Source: Clostridium aciditolerans (GTDB taxonomy: Bacteria > Bacillota > Clostridia > Clostridiales > Clostridiaceae). From it: 64,000 nucleotides of DNA. Location: the NCBI RefSeq assembly GCF_016316925.1, contig NZ_JAEEGB010000045.1, positions 1 to 64,000 on the forward strand. Direction: 5' to 3'. Made by a program: the position numbers and the translations under genes. The first letter of the stretch is position 1. Every line of letters starts with the position of its first letter. Below the pieces are notes generated by a model. That model did no database searches, was not told where the DNA came from, and was given only the letters and a program-made list of their open reading frames with translations. Shown in pieces: positions 51,050 to 59,422 of this stretch.

Positions 51050-52570
51050 ATGCCGGAGAGATACTGGCCTGAAACAGTAATTTTATGGGGTGCGGGAGCT
51101 ACTAAATCACTTGGATTATATGCAACAAAGGAATTAATACAATTAGTAATAAAAATTAATAAAAATGACTTTTCATTTTTAGAAAATAAGAATGAAAAAC
51201 TAAAAAATGCTTTTAAAAAACTGGTAATAGAGGATTTAACTAAAGACTCTAAGCTATCAAAAATATATGATTTAAAGGCATTAGCAACTATTATAAATAC
51301 TAACACTAAATTAAACATGCATGAGCTTTTTACAATGCTAGATCAACTAATAGAGAATGGTATGGGATTCAACGCATTTTGCAATGGCAAAACAGAATTT
51401 CTAAGAGTTGAGAGAATTATTGGTGCTAAAAGGTGTCTAATTCTGCTCATTGAAGAACTGGAAAGACTTAGTGTGCAAAGCAGCCCAGGTTATATGGACG
51501 AAGAACTTGTAAATCCATACTATCAATTTTCAAAAATTTTGACAGAACTTATGAAAGAAGAAGCTAAGTGCTTTGAAGATAGGGGGTATAAAAGGGATAC
51601 AAGAAGGTTTTACCTTTACTCCTATGCAATAGTATCCTTTAACTGGGATCCAATACTTCTTTGGAATATTTTTAATGCTCATAAAGAAGAAAATGACAAT
51701 CCTATGTACATGAAGGATGGATTAAAGCTTAGATTATTTGATGACTTTGGTACTAGAATAGCATCAACGGAGATTGGAAAGGATGAATCGGAAATATGGT
51801 ATACCTCTGATGAATCTCAATGTAAAAGGGTTAATGATTATAAATATCCATCTAGAATAGTAAGGATAGGAAAAATATTATTCCCTCATGGTGTATTTGG
51901 TTCAAGGATATGCCCTGAGTGTGGAAAGTATATAACTACCTTTGGTGCTAAATGGGATAGGCTCTCTACTGAGGTTTTTGGACCATCAGTATTTGGAGGA
52001 CTTCAGAAAAACTGGAAGTATAAAACCAAGAAAGAGTGTGAATATAGAAGAGGAGCAATTGAATGTCCTTACTGCGGCCAAGTAACTTATCCATATGATA
52101 TGCCTTTAATAATGCAGACTTTAGCCAAAAAGAGAAGTATACCTCCTTTAGAAGAAATAAAAACTGAAATGGGACTGTTGATGAAAAATGCAAAGCATAT
52201 TATCTTTGCTGGGTATAGTCTACCTTTTGATGATATTATGGTAAAAACCTTTTTTATGTCTTCTATCTCGGGAAATGATAAAAGCAAATTAAAATGTACT
52301 GTGGTAAATTTCGATGAAAATTATTCAAGTGACGTAGAATGGCTAAAAAATGAAGAAATAGAGAAGTATATAAAATCAAATAAAGATAAGTCAGTGGTGG
52401 AATGCATAGAGAATGTTTGTGATATATTTAATATTCAAAATGTAAGAATATCTCTTAAGGGTATACCAGATGTATTTATGGAAAATGGAAAGTGTAGTAA
52501 AGATAAGATTATTGATTTATTATATCCTAAAGAGTATTTTCAGGAAGGCTTTCCTGTTGAAAGGGATTAA
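51050..52570 (+). CDS. SIR2-like NAD-binding protein with zinc ribbon
   Basis: A 506-residue protein with the sirtuin motifs in order: VILWGAGATKSLG at residues 10-22 (the GAGxS NAD loop), SFNWDP with N198/D200 in place of the TQNID motif, PHG with His280 (catalytic position), a zinc ribbon C288PEC291/C339PYC342, and IIFAGYSLPFDD at about 384-395 (the GTSL-like end of the fold). A large helical insert lies between the first two motifs. It may be a deacylase or, as in several SIR2-domain defence proteins, an NADase. ATG 51050 follows AGGGGTGA. It stands alone behind a family B repeat. Confidence 0.72.
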   Translation: MPERYWPETVILWGAGATKSLGLYATKELIQLVIKINKNDFSFLENKNEKLKNAFKKLVIEDLTKDSKLSKIYDLKALATIINTNTKLNMHELFTMLDQLIENGMGFNAFCNGKTEFLRVERIIGAKRCLILLIEELERLSVQSSPGYMDEELVNPYYQFSKILTELMKEEAKCFEDRGYKRDTRRFYLYSYAIVSFNWDPILLWNIFNAHKEENDNPMYMKDGLKLRLFDDFGTRIASTEIGKDESEIWYTSDESQCKRVNDYKYPSRIVRIGKILFPHGVFGSRICPECGKYITTFGAKWDRLSTEVFGPSVFGGLQKNWKYKTKKECEYRRGAIECPYCGQVTYPYDMPLIMQTLAKKRSIPPLEEIKTEMGLLMKNAKHIIFAGYSLPFDDIMVKTFFMSSISGNDKSKLKCTVVNFDENYSSDVEWLKNEEIEKYIKSNKDKSVVECIENVCDIFNIQNVRISLKGIPDVFMENGKCSKDKIIDLLYPKEYFQEGFPVERD

Positions 52571-52688
52571 GAAGATAAATTTAGAAGTAACCTTAGAGAA
52601 ACTATGAAACTAAAAAGTACTGTATTGAAAGGATTTTTTCACAGAAATATAATTAATATAACAAATAAACAAAAGGAGGAATGTAAAA

Positions 52689-53864
52689 ATGTTAAACTTT
52701 AATTATGATATTCCAACAAAGGTTTTCTTCGGAAAAGACCAAATAAGTGTTTTAGGAGAGCAAGTAAAGAAATATGGCTCTAAAGTTTTATTAGTGTATG
52801 GAGGAGGAAGTATAAAAAAAAGCGGACTATACGATAGAGTTGTAGAAATACTTAATAACGCAAATATACAATTTTTAGAGCTATCAGGGGTAGAGCCTAA
52901 CCCTAGGATTACAAGTGTAAGAAAAGGAGCAGAGCTTTGTAAGGAAAATAACATAGATTTTATTTTAGCTGTAGGCGCAGGAAGTGTAATTGACTGTGCA
53001 AAGGTTATTGCTGCAGCTAATTACTATGATGGAGATCCATGGGATTTCTTAACTAGAAAAGCGCCAATACAGAAGGTGCTGCCTATTGGTACAATACTTA
53101 CGCTTGCAGCAACAGGTTCAGAAATGGATCCATTTGCGGTAATAAGTAATTTAGATACAAATGAAAAACTAGCAACAGCACATCCAGATATGTCACCAAA
53201 ATTTTCAATCTTAGATCCAACATATACTTTTACTGTTCCAGCTAGTCAAACGGCAGCAGGAACAGCGGATATAATGAGCCATATTTATGAAAACTATTTT
53301 AGTAATACTAAATCTGCTTACCTTCAAAGCAGAATGGCAGAAGCAATGCTTAAGACCTGTATAAAATATGGTCCTATAGCATATAAGGAACCTGAGAACT
53401 ATGAGGCAAGAGCAAATTTAATGTGGACTTCAAGTTTGGCAATTAACGGTTTAATAAGCTATGGTAAGGAAACTGAATGGTCTGTGCATGCTATGGAGCA
53501 TGAATTAAGTGCATTCTACGATATAACTCATGGTGTTGGTTTGGCATTGTTAACTCCTTACTGGATGAAATACATCTTAAATGATGATACAGTAGATGGC
53601 TTTGTTGAGTACGGAGTTAACGTTTGGGGAATTGATTCAGAAGGAGATAAATTTGAAATAGCTAACAAGGCTATTGATATGACAAGAGAGTTTTTTGTAT
53701 CTCTAGGTTTACCAACAAAGCTCCAAGAGATTGGGATAGATAGAGAAAATCTAGAAACAATGGCTAAAGGTGCAGTAAGATATGGTGAGATAGGTAACTT
53801 TAGAAAACTAAATGCTGAGGATGTTCTAAAAATCTTTGAATCAGCACTATCAAGTGATTCTTAG
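52689..53864 (+). CDS. iron-containing alcohol dehydrogenase, butanol dehydrogenase-like
   Basis: A 391-residue group III alcohol dehydrogenase (YugJ/BdhA-like): NYDIPTKVFFGKDQI at the start, GGGSIKKSG nucleotide-binding loop, AVGAGSVIDCAK, then the metal-binding His residues in HAMEHELSAFYDITHGVGLAL. It reduces aldehydes such as butyraldehyde with NAD(P)H. AAAGGAGG precedes the ATG. The last five codons (LSSDS) and the TAG stop come from the left end of a family C repeat, so the original C terminus has been altered by a few residues. Confidence 0.93.
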   Translation: MLNFNYDIPTKVFFGKDQISVLGEQVKKYGSKVLLVYGGGSIKKSGLYDRVVEILNNANIQFLELSGVEPNPRITSVRKGAELCKENNIDFILAVGAGSVIDCAKVIAAANYYDGDPWDFLTRKAPIQKVLPIGTILTLAATGSEMDPFAVISNLDTNEKLATAHPDMSPKFSILDPTYTFTVPASQTAAGTADIMSHIYENYFSNTKSAYLQSRMAEAMLKTCIKYGPIAYKEPENYEARANLMWTSSLAINGLISYGKETEWSVHAMEHELSAFYDITHGVGLALLTPYWMKYILNDDTVDGFVEYGVNVWGIDSEGDKFEIANKAIDMTREFFVSLGLPTKLQEIGIDRENLETMAKGAVRYGEIGNFRKLNAEDVLKIFESALSSDS

Positions 53865-53998
53865 GTTAGGATGGAATTTGCTTATAAGGATGACTTTCTT
53901 CATCTGAACCTTAGCAGAACTTATCCAGGCGCGTAGCAGTGATTATCCCCCACTTTGATAGAAGATGGGGGTGTTAGCAATGGTAGCGATCGGATAAA
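53848..53998 (+). repeat. family C repeat, copy 3 (short), overlapping the end of the ADH gene
   Basis: A 151-bp copy from TATCAAGTGATTCTTAGG to GCGATCGGATAAA. It keeps both outer hairpins (TATCCCCCA with TGGGGGTG closes the second), but the roughly 160-bp apical part of copies 1 and 2 is replaced by CTTTGATAGAAG. Its TAG at 53862-53864 terminates the ADH frame. It ends 3 bp before the terminator at 54002. Confidence 0.9.
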
Positions 53999-54001
53999 AA
54001 T

Positions 54002-54104
54002 AAAGCTGAAGAAACTTTAAAATTGAGTGGTTGAATAACATAGCTGGCTTACAGGAAAACTAACTATGAAATTGCTCTGATAAGTTTTTTCAGCTTTTTA
54101 TTTT
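54002..54104 (+). terminator. long-loop terminator after the ADH gene
   Basis: AAAGCTGAAGAAACTT (54002-54017) pairs, with one wobble, with AAGTTTTTTCAGCTTT (54082-54097), followed by TTATTTTTT. The loop is 64 nt, unusually long for a terminator. Confidence 0.7.
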
Positions 54105-54204
54105 TTATGGTTGCAAAATATATTACATTATGTTAATATAAACATAAGTTAAGTTAATAAGCAAAAGTTAAGAAAATAAGATATTTAACATTGAGGGGAA
54201 TTTT

Positions 54205-55299
54205 ATGACTAATAGAGAAGAAGAAATTTTAAAGCTAATTAAACAAAATCCAATGATAGCACAGAAAGAGCTTTCTGATGCTTTAGGTATTACCCGTTCT
54301 TCTGCTGCAGTGCATATAACAAACTTGATGAAGAAGGGATATATAAAGGGCAAAGGCTATATATTGAATGAAGAACCCTATGTTTGTATTGTAGGTGGTG
54401 CGAACATTGATATTCAAGGCTTTCCTAATCAGAAGCTGATTACTAAGGATTCTAATCCTGGAGTAGTTAAAATATCTCTCGGTGGTGTAGGTAGAAATAT
54501 AGGTGAAAATCTTAAAAAGCTTGGATCAGAAGTTAAACTCATTACGGCTTTAGGAGATGATGTATACGGAAGTAAGATACTAGATGAAGCAAGAGCTATA
54601 GGAATGGATATGCAGCACTCTTTAATACTTGAAGGACAATCTACTTCTACTTATCTATGTATACTTGATGAAGAGGGAGATATGCATGCAGCTATTGCAT
54701 ATATGGATATTTTTGAAGGCATGACAGCGGAGTTTATACAAAAGAAGAAACATGTAATAGAAAACTCCAGTATATGTGTTGTAGATACAAATATTCCTGA
54801 AGAAACTATAGAACATATTGTTACAAGCAATAGAGACACAGAATTTTTTCTAGATACAGTATCTACGTCAAAAGCAAAAAAGGTAAAAAATATTATTGGT
54901 AATTTCCATACTATTAAGCCAAATAAGATTGAAGCTGAAATTCTTTCAGGTATAGAAATAAAAAGTAACGATGATTTAAAAAGATGTGGAGAGTATTTCT
55001 TAAACCAAGGCATAAAAAGAGTATTTATTACATTAGGGGAAGAAGGGGTTTACTATAATGACGGCATAGATGAAAATATAGTAAAAACACCAAGAATTAA
55101 GGTAGTAAATGCAACAGGTGCAGGAGATGCATTTGTAGCAGGACTTGTTTATGGTAAAACTAAAGATTTTACAATAGATTATTCAGTAAGATTTGCTATG
55201 AGCGCTTCTATATTAGCTCTGTCTCATAGTAATACAATAAATCCTAATATGTCACATGAAAATGTAATTAAAAAAATGGAGGAGTTAAAATTATGTTAG
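54205..55299 (+). CDS. psuK: PfkB family kinase with N-terminal HTH, probable pseudouridine kinase
   Basis: A 364-residue protein. Residues 1-55 form a winged helix-turn-helix (QKELSDALGITRSSAAVHIT), and the rest is a ribokinase/PfkB kinase with VCIVGGANIDIQG, SLGGVGRNIGENLKKLG and the C-terminal NATGAGDAFVAGLVYG carrying the catalytic Asp. Its partner downstream is PsuG, overlapping by 7 bp, so the substrate is most likely pseudouridine. The fused HTH suggests self-regulation. TTGAGGGGA precedes the ATG. Confidence 0.88.
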   Translation: MTNREEEILKLIKQNPMIAQKELSDALGITRSSAAVHITNLMKKGYIKGKGYILNEEPYVCIVGGANIDIQGFPNQKLITKDSNPGVVKISLGGVGRNIGENLKKLGSEVKLITALGDDVYGSKILDEARAIGMDMQHSLILEGQSTSTYLCILDEEGDMHAAIAYMDIFEGMTAEFIQKKKHVIENSSICVVDTNIPEETIEHIVTSNRDTEFFLDTVSTSKAKKVKNIIGNFHTIKPNKIEAEILSGIEIKSNDDLKRCGEYFLNQGIKRVFITLGEEGVYYNDGIDENIVKTPRIKVVNATGAGDAFVAGLVYGKTKDFTIDYSVRFAMSASILALSHSNTINPNMSHENVIKKMEELKLC

Positions 55300-56204
55300 A
55301 AAAATACTTAGATATAAAACCAGAGGTAAAAAAGGCATTGGAAGAAGGAAAGCCAGTAGTAGCATTAGAGTCTACTATAATATCACATGGTATGCCATAT
55401 CCTAAAAATGTTGAAACAGCAAAAAAAGTTGAACAAATACTAAGAGATAAAGGCGTTATGCCAGCAACAATTGCTATACTAGATGGAAAATTAAAAGTAG
55501 GAATAAATGATGAAGAGCTTGAACACTTAGGAAAAAGCCAAAATGTGCTTAAGACAAGTAGAAGAGATATACCATTTATAGTTGCTAAGAAACTAGATGG
55601 AGCAACTACAGTAGCAACTACAATGATAATAGCTGCACTTGCAGGAATAAAAGTCTTTGCTACTGGTGGTATTGGAGGAGTTCACAGAGGAGCGCAAGAA
55701 ACTTTTGATATATCAGCTGACCTTCAAGAGTTAGCTCATACAAATGTGGCAGTAGTTTGTGCTGGTGCAAAATCAATCTTAGATTTAGGTTTAACTTTGG
55801 AATATCTAGAAACTAACGGGGTACCTGTAATAGGATTCGGCACAGAAGAATTGCCAGCATTCTATACTAGAAAAAGCGGTTTTAAAGTAGACTATAGAGT
55901 TGATTCTGCTAAAGAGATAGCAGATACAATAAAAGCAAAATGGGATTTAGGTCTAAATGGAGGACTTGTAATTACAAATCCAATTCCAGAAGAAGATGAA
56001 ATGGACTATGATACAATAACTAAAGCAATTGAAGATGCAGTAAAAGAAGCTGAAGAAAAAGGAATAAAAGGTAAGGAATCAACCCCTTTCTTACTTGCTA
56101 AAATAAAAGAAATAACAGGCGGAAATAGCTTAGAATCAAATATTAAGCTTGTTTACAATAATGCAAAACTTGCTGCTGATGTAGCTTTAGAATTATCTAA
56201 ATAA
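55293..56204 (+). CDS. psuG: pseudouridine-5'-phosphate glycosidase
   Basis: A 303-residue enzyme cleaving the C-C glycosidic bond of pseudouridine 5'-phosphate to uracil and ribose 5-phosphate. Signatures are VVALESTIISHGMPYPKN, ATTVATTMIIAALAGI, FATGGIGGVHRGAQETFDIS and the NPIPEEDEM segment. Length is standard. It overlaps psuK by 7 bp with GGAGG inside the psuK end. The pair salvages pseudouridine from RNA turnover. Confidence 0.97.
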   Translation: MLEKYLDIKPEVKKALEEGKPVVALESTIISHGMPYPKNVETAKKVEQILRDKGVMPATIAILDGKLKVGINDEELEHLGKSQNVLKTSRRDIPFIVAKKLDGATTVATTMIIAALAGIKVFATGGIGGVHRGAQETFDISADLQELAHTNVAVVCAGAKSILDLGLTLEYLETNGVPVIGFGTEELPAFYTRKSGFKVDYRVDSAKEIADTIKAKWDLGLNGGLVITNPIPEEDEMDYDTITKAIEDAVKEAEEKGIKGKESTPFLLAKIKEITGGNSLESNIKLVYNNAKLAADVALELSK

Positions 56205-56210
56205 TGACGG

Positions 56211-56251
56211 TGATTGTGCTTTAAAATCAATTAAAGCACAATCATTTTTTT
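56211..56251 (+). terminator. psuKG terminator
   Basis: TGATTGTGCTTTAA (56211-56224) pairs perfectly with TTAAAGCACAATCA (56231-56244), followed by TTTTTTTATTTTT. Confidence 0.94.
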
Positions 56252-56439
56252 ATTTTTATAATTGTTAAAATTGACGTTTAATTTAGTATTTTTATGTAAT
56301 TTAGATTAATTGTTTACATATTGAAATTTTTATTTTAAGTGATAAAATTAAAATGTCGGTATTCGTATGAAACTGAACATCTATTTTATTAAAACTATTC
56401 CGAATTATATCCAAAGTAGGAATAAGAACGGAGGAAACT

Positions 56440-57030
56440 ATGGAAAGAGGATTAAGAACGACAACAAGATTTAACACAAGACAAATCACTACAATTGGAA
56501 TGCTATCAGCAATATCAATTGTACTAGGAGTAACTGGATTAGGGTTTATACCTATTCCACCGGTAAAGGCTACTATAATGCATATTCCTGTTATTATAGG
56601 AGCTATTTTAGAGGGGCCTGTAGTAGGGGCTATGGTTGGCTTGATATTTGGTATTTTCAGTATTGTACAAGCTATAACTACTCCAACACCAGTATCATTT
56701 ATATTTTTGAACCCTCTGGTATCAGTACTTCCTAGAGTACTTATAGCATTAACGTCTTATTATACGTATAAGGCTATAAAAACTAACTTTAAGGTACTAA
56801 ACATGTCTGTTGCAGCAGCAATAGGTTCACTGACTAATACTTGCGGAGTTCTAGGAATGATTTATTTACTATACTTAGAACCATATGCAAAAGCACTGCA
56901 TTTAAGTACTAGTGCTGCTCAAAAAGGTATAATTACAATTGCTGCAGCTAATGGTATTCCAGAAGCGATAATATCTACAATAATAACAGTTTCAGTCGTA
57001 ACTGCTGTTAATAAAATAAGACGCAAATAA
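56440..57030 (+). CDS. ECF transporter S component, substrate unknown
   Basis: A 196-residue membrane protein with about six segments in the ECF substrate-binding arrangement: FNTRQITTIGMLSAISIVLG, then VKATIMHIPVIIGAILEGPVVG and a long GLIFGIFSIVQA segment. It must share an ECF energising module encoded elsewhere. It follows psuKG, beyond a terminator, and precedes the IclR/panB block, so pseudouridine or pantothenate-related ligands are candidates, but the sequence itself does not decide. CGGAGGAAA precedes the ATG. Confidence 0.82.
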   Translation: MERGLRTTTRFNTRQITTIGMLSAISIVLGVTGLGFIPIPPVKATIMHIPVIIGAILEGPVVGAMVGLIFGIFSIVQAITTPTPVSFIFLNPLVSVLPRVLIALTSYYTYKAIKTNFKVLNMSVAAAIGSLTNTCGVLGMIYLLYLEPYAKALHLSTSAAQKGIITIAAANGIPEAIISTIITVSVVTAVNKIRRK

Positions 57031-57037
57031 GAAAATT

Positions 57038-57079
57038 ACCCTATAAATTTAGCTTTAGTCTAAATTTATAGGGTTTTTA
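57038..57079 (+). terminator. terminator after ECF gene
   Basis: ACCCTATAAATTTAG (57038-57052) pairs perfectly with CTAAATTTATAGGGT (57060-57074), followed by TTTTATAATTT. Confidence 0.92.
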
Positions 57080-57132
57080 TAATTTATTAGAAATATAAAT
57101 ACATTTAAGATTCGTTTTCAAATTTATAATCA

Positions 57133-57146
57133 ATTCTGATATGGAA
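57133..57146. promoter_or_regulatory. partial IclR-type site before the iclR gene
   Basis: ATTCTGATATGGAA resembles the left and middle part of the paired 17-bp sites upstream of panB and the OPT gene (ATTCTGCTATACAGAAT). It lies about 58 bp before the regulator's start and could mediate autoregulation. The match is partial. Confidence 0.35.
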
Positions 57147-57203
57147 AAATATGTATAAAACATGATATAATTAATTAAAATTTGTACTTTGGAGGACGCT
57201 ATA

Positions 57204-57992
57204 GTGGAAAGTATAGAAAATGATAATTCAAAACAGAGCTATTATATAAACTCTTTAATTAAATCTTTCGGGGTGCTAGAAATTTTATCTGAATATGATG
57301 AGATGAGTATTTTAGAATTAAGCAAGGCTTCGGGGTTAGGAAAGAGTTCGATTCACAGAATATTAGGCACCTTTAAACACATGGGATATGTGAATCAAAA
57401 TAATATAAATGGGAAATATTATGCAACGATAAAGCTGTTTGAGCTGGGAAATAAAGTGGCAAATAGAATGCCTTTAAGAAAAGTAGCACGACCTTTTTTG
57501 GAAGAGTTATTCGAGTTGTGCCATGAGACTGTAAACATAGGAATATTAGATAAGTACGATGTTGTATATCTAGATAAAATAATTACAAAGGAGCCTCTAA
57601 GAATAGAGTTAGATATAGGTAGAAGGGTACCTGCCTTTTGTAGTGCTATGGGAAAAGCTATATTAGCTTTTAATGAGAATATTTCTATATCAGAACTACA
57701 ACTTAGAAAGATTACAGATACTACTATAGACACCTATGAGGAACTGGAAAATCAGTTAAAACAAATAAGAAATCAAGGTTATGCAATAGACAACGAAGAG
57801 TATATTAAAGGACTTACATGTATATCTGTGCCGATGAAGGTTGATGACAATATGTCTTATGTTGCTTTAAGTATAGCATCGCCAAGTGCTAGAATAACTG
57901 AAGAAAAAAAACAGATATATACACAGTTATTGCGAAATACCGCTGATAAAATAATAAATGCGCTAGGAGCTTGGGGTAAACACTGCATTTAA
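57204..57992 (+). CDS. IclR family transcriptional regulator
   Basis: A 262-residue regulator: N-terminal winged helix (MSILELSKASGLGKSSIHRIL) and a C-terminal GAF-like effector domain (LFELCHETVNIGILDKYDVV, PAFCSAMGKAILAF, CISVPMKVDDNMSYVALSIA). IclR proteins usually control nearby catabolic genes in response to a small acid. The start is GTG 57204, 8 nt after GGAGG; the TTG at 57189 overlaps that site. It probably controls the panB-panE-symporter-amidohydrolase genes and the OPT gene downstream. Confidence 0.92.
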   Translation: MESIENDNSKQSYYINSLIKSFGVLEILSEYDEMSILELSKASGLGKSSIHRILGTFKHMGYVNQNNINGKYYATIKLFELGNKVANRMPLRKVARPFLEELFELCHETVNIGILDKYDVVYLDKIITKEPLRIELDIGRRVPAFCSAMGKAILAFNENISISELQLRKITDTTIDTYEELENQLKQIRNQGYAIDNEEYIKGLTCISVPMKVDDNMSYVALSIASPSARITEEKKQIYTQLLRNTADKIINALGAWGKHCI

Positions 57993-58006
57993 ATATAAAG
58001 CTCAAG

Positions 58007-58041
58007 AACTGCTGATAAATTGCATATCAGCAGTTTTTTTA
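58007..58041 (+). terminator. iclR terminator
   Basis: AACTGCTGATA (58007-58017) pairs perfectly with TATCAGCAGTT (58025-58035), followed by TTTTT. Confidence 0.92.
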
Positions 58042-58061
58042 TTTTATATTAATACATATCC

Positions 58062-58325
58062 ATATAGAAGTACTAGGCCGAAAGTTAACTTATACCCCGG
58101 GATATGTTTCCAAAGCTTCAATCCGTTAAAAACTTTTAGCCAATCTAAAGCTTAAGTTTTAGACGACCTAAGACTTAGATAAACTCGCTACGCTCAGACA
58201 CTATCTAAGTTCTAAGGTTGTCTTAAAACTCTTCGCTAAGATTGGCACAAAGTTTTTAAATCTACCTTCAGCCTTTGGAAACATATCCCTTTATATAAGT
58301 TAACTTTCTAGTTAGTTTCTCTATA
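58062..58325 (-). repeat. family A repeat, full copy 2 (inverted)
   Basis: A 264-bp element, the reverse complement of copy 1 at 50125-50381, with the same GTTAAC-centred ends (CCGAAAGTTAACTTATACC and ATATAAGTTAACTTTCTAG) and the same GGGATATGTTTCCAAAG internal arms. It fills most of the gap between iclR and panB and lies upstream of the paired operator sites. No ORF. Confidence 0.88.
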
Positions 58326-58454
58326 GAAAAGAGATATTTAAATATAAATAGACTTTATAAAATTTATTTAATTAATTTAAAGTTTGAAGAAAATGTAAAA
58401 TAATTAGTAATTTTTGTATTATTAAAAGCATATTAATATACCAATGTGAGATTA

Positions 58455-58491
58455 ATTCTGCTATACAGAATTTTATTCCATAATATAGAAT
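58455..58491. promoter_or_regulatory. paired 17-bp sites before panB (IclR operator candidate)
   Basis: ATTCTGCTATACAGAAT (58455-58471) and ATTCCATAATATAGAAT (58475-58491) are two 17-bp sites with ATTC/GAAT ends whose starts are exactly 20 bp apart. The same arrangement is found at 63672-63708. They end 15 bp before the panB ATG, a position suited to repression. Confidence 0.6.
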
Positions 58492-58506
58492 TTAGGAGGG
58501 AAGAAG

Positions 58507-59343
58507 ATGACAAAACAAAAAGTAGCTATACCAAGCTTTAAGGATATGAAAAAAGAGGGTAAAAAGATAAGAATGGTTACAGCCTATGACTACCATACTG
58601 CGGCACTAGTAGATCAGGCTGATATTGAAATGATATTGGTTGGCGACTCATTGGCTATGGTTATGTTAGGATATGATTCTACAGTTGGAGTTACAATGGA
58701 AGATATGATTCATCATATTAAGCCTGTAGTTAAAGGTGCACCAAATACCATAATAATTGGTGATATGCCATTTGGTTCATATAACGTTAGTTGTGAACAA
58801 GCTGTTATAAATGCCACTCGTCTTATGAAAGAAGGTGGTTGTGATTGCATAAAATTAGAAGGTGGGTTAGCTGTAGCAGACAAGGTAGAAGCTATTGTTA
58901 AGGCTGGTATTCCAGTAATAGGTCATATAGGACTTACGCCACAAACCAGTTCTCAGTTAGGTGGATTTAAGGTTCAAGGAAAAAATATTGAAGATGCTAA
59001 AAGAATAGTAGAAGAGGCAAAGGCATTAGAGAAAGCTGGAGCATTTATGGTGGTAATAGAATGTGTCCCATCTGCTATAGGAAAGCTGATATCTGGAAGT
59101 ATAGGTATACCAACAATTGGTATAGGCGCAGGACCAGATTGTGATGGTCAAGTGCTTGTAACTCATGACATGATGGGTATGTACGGAAAGTTTACACCTA
59201 AATTTGTGAAAAAATATGCTAATTTAAGTGAAATAATTATTAATGCATTTAATCAATATTCTGAAGAAGTACAGAGTGGAAGTTTTCCAGATGAAAAGTA
59301 TAGTTTTGGAATGAAAGAAGAAATTCTAAAGAAGTTATATTAA
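58507..59343 (+). CDS. panB: 3-methyl-2-oxobutanoate hydroxymethyltransferase
   Basis: A 278-residue TIM-barrel enzyme transferring a hydroxymethyl group from methylene-tetrahydrofolate to 2-oxoisovalerate to give ketopantoate. RMVTAYDYHTAALVDQ, ILVGDSLAMVMLGYDST, IIGDMPFGSY, IKLEGG and VIGHIGLTPQ are present, as is the ECVPS catalytic-Glu segment. Length is standard. TTAGGAGGG precedes the ATG. It is the first of four closely spaced genes. panC and panD are absent from the window. Confidence 0.96.
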   Translation: MTKQKVAIPSFKDMKKEGKKIRMVTAYDYHTAALVDQADIEMILVGDSLAMVMLGYDSTVGVTMEDMIHHIKPVVKGAPNTIIIGDMPFGSYNVSCEQAVINATRLMKEGGCDCIKLEGGLAVADKVEAIVKAGIPVIGHIGLTPQTSSQLGGFKVQGKNIEDAKRIVEEAKALEKAGAFMVVIECVPSAIGKLISGSIGIPTIGIGAGPDCDGQVLVTHDMMGMYGKFTPKFVKKYANLSEIIINAFNQYSEEVQSGSFPDEKYSFGMKEEILKKLY

Positions 59344-59422
59344 ATAACACTTTAGCAATATAAAGCTAAATTATTGTGCTGATATATCAGCACAATAATT
59401 TAAAATCGGAGGGGTATCATTT

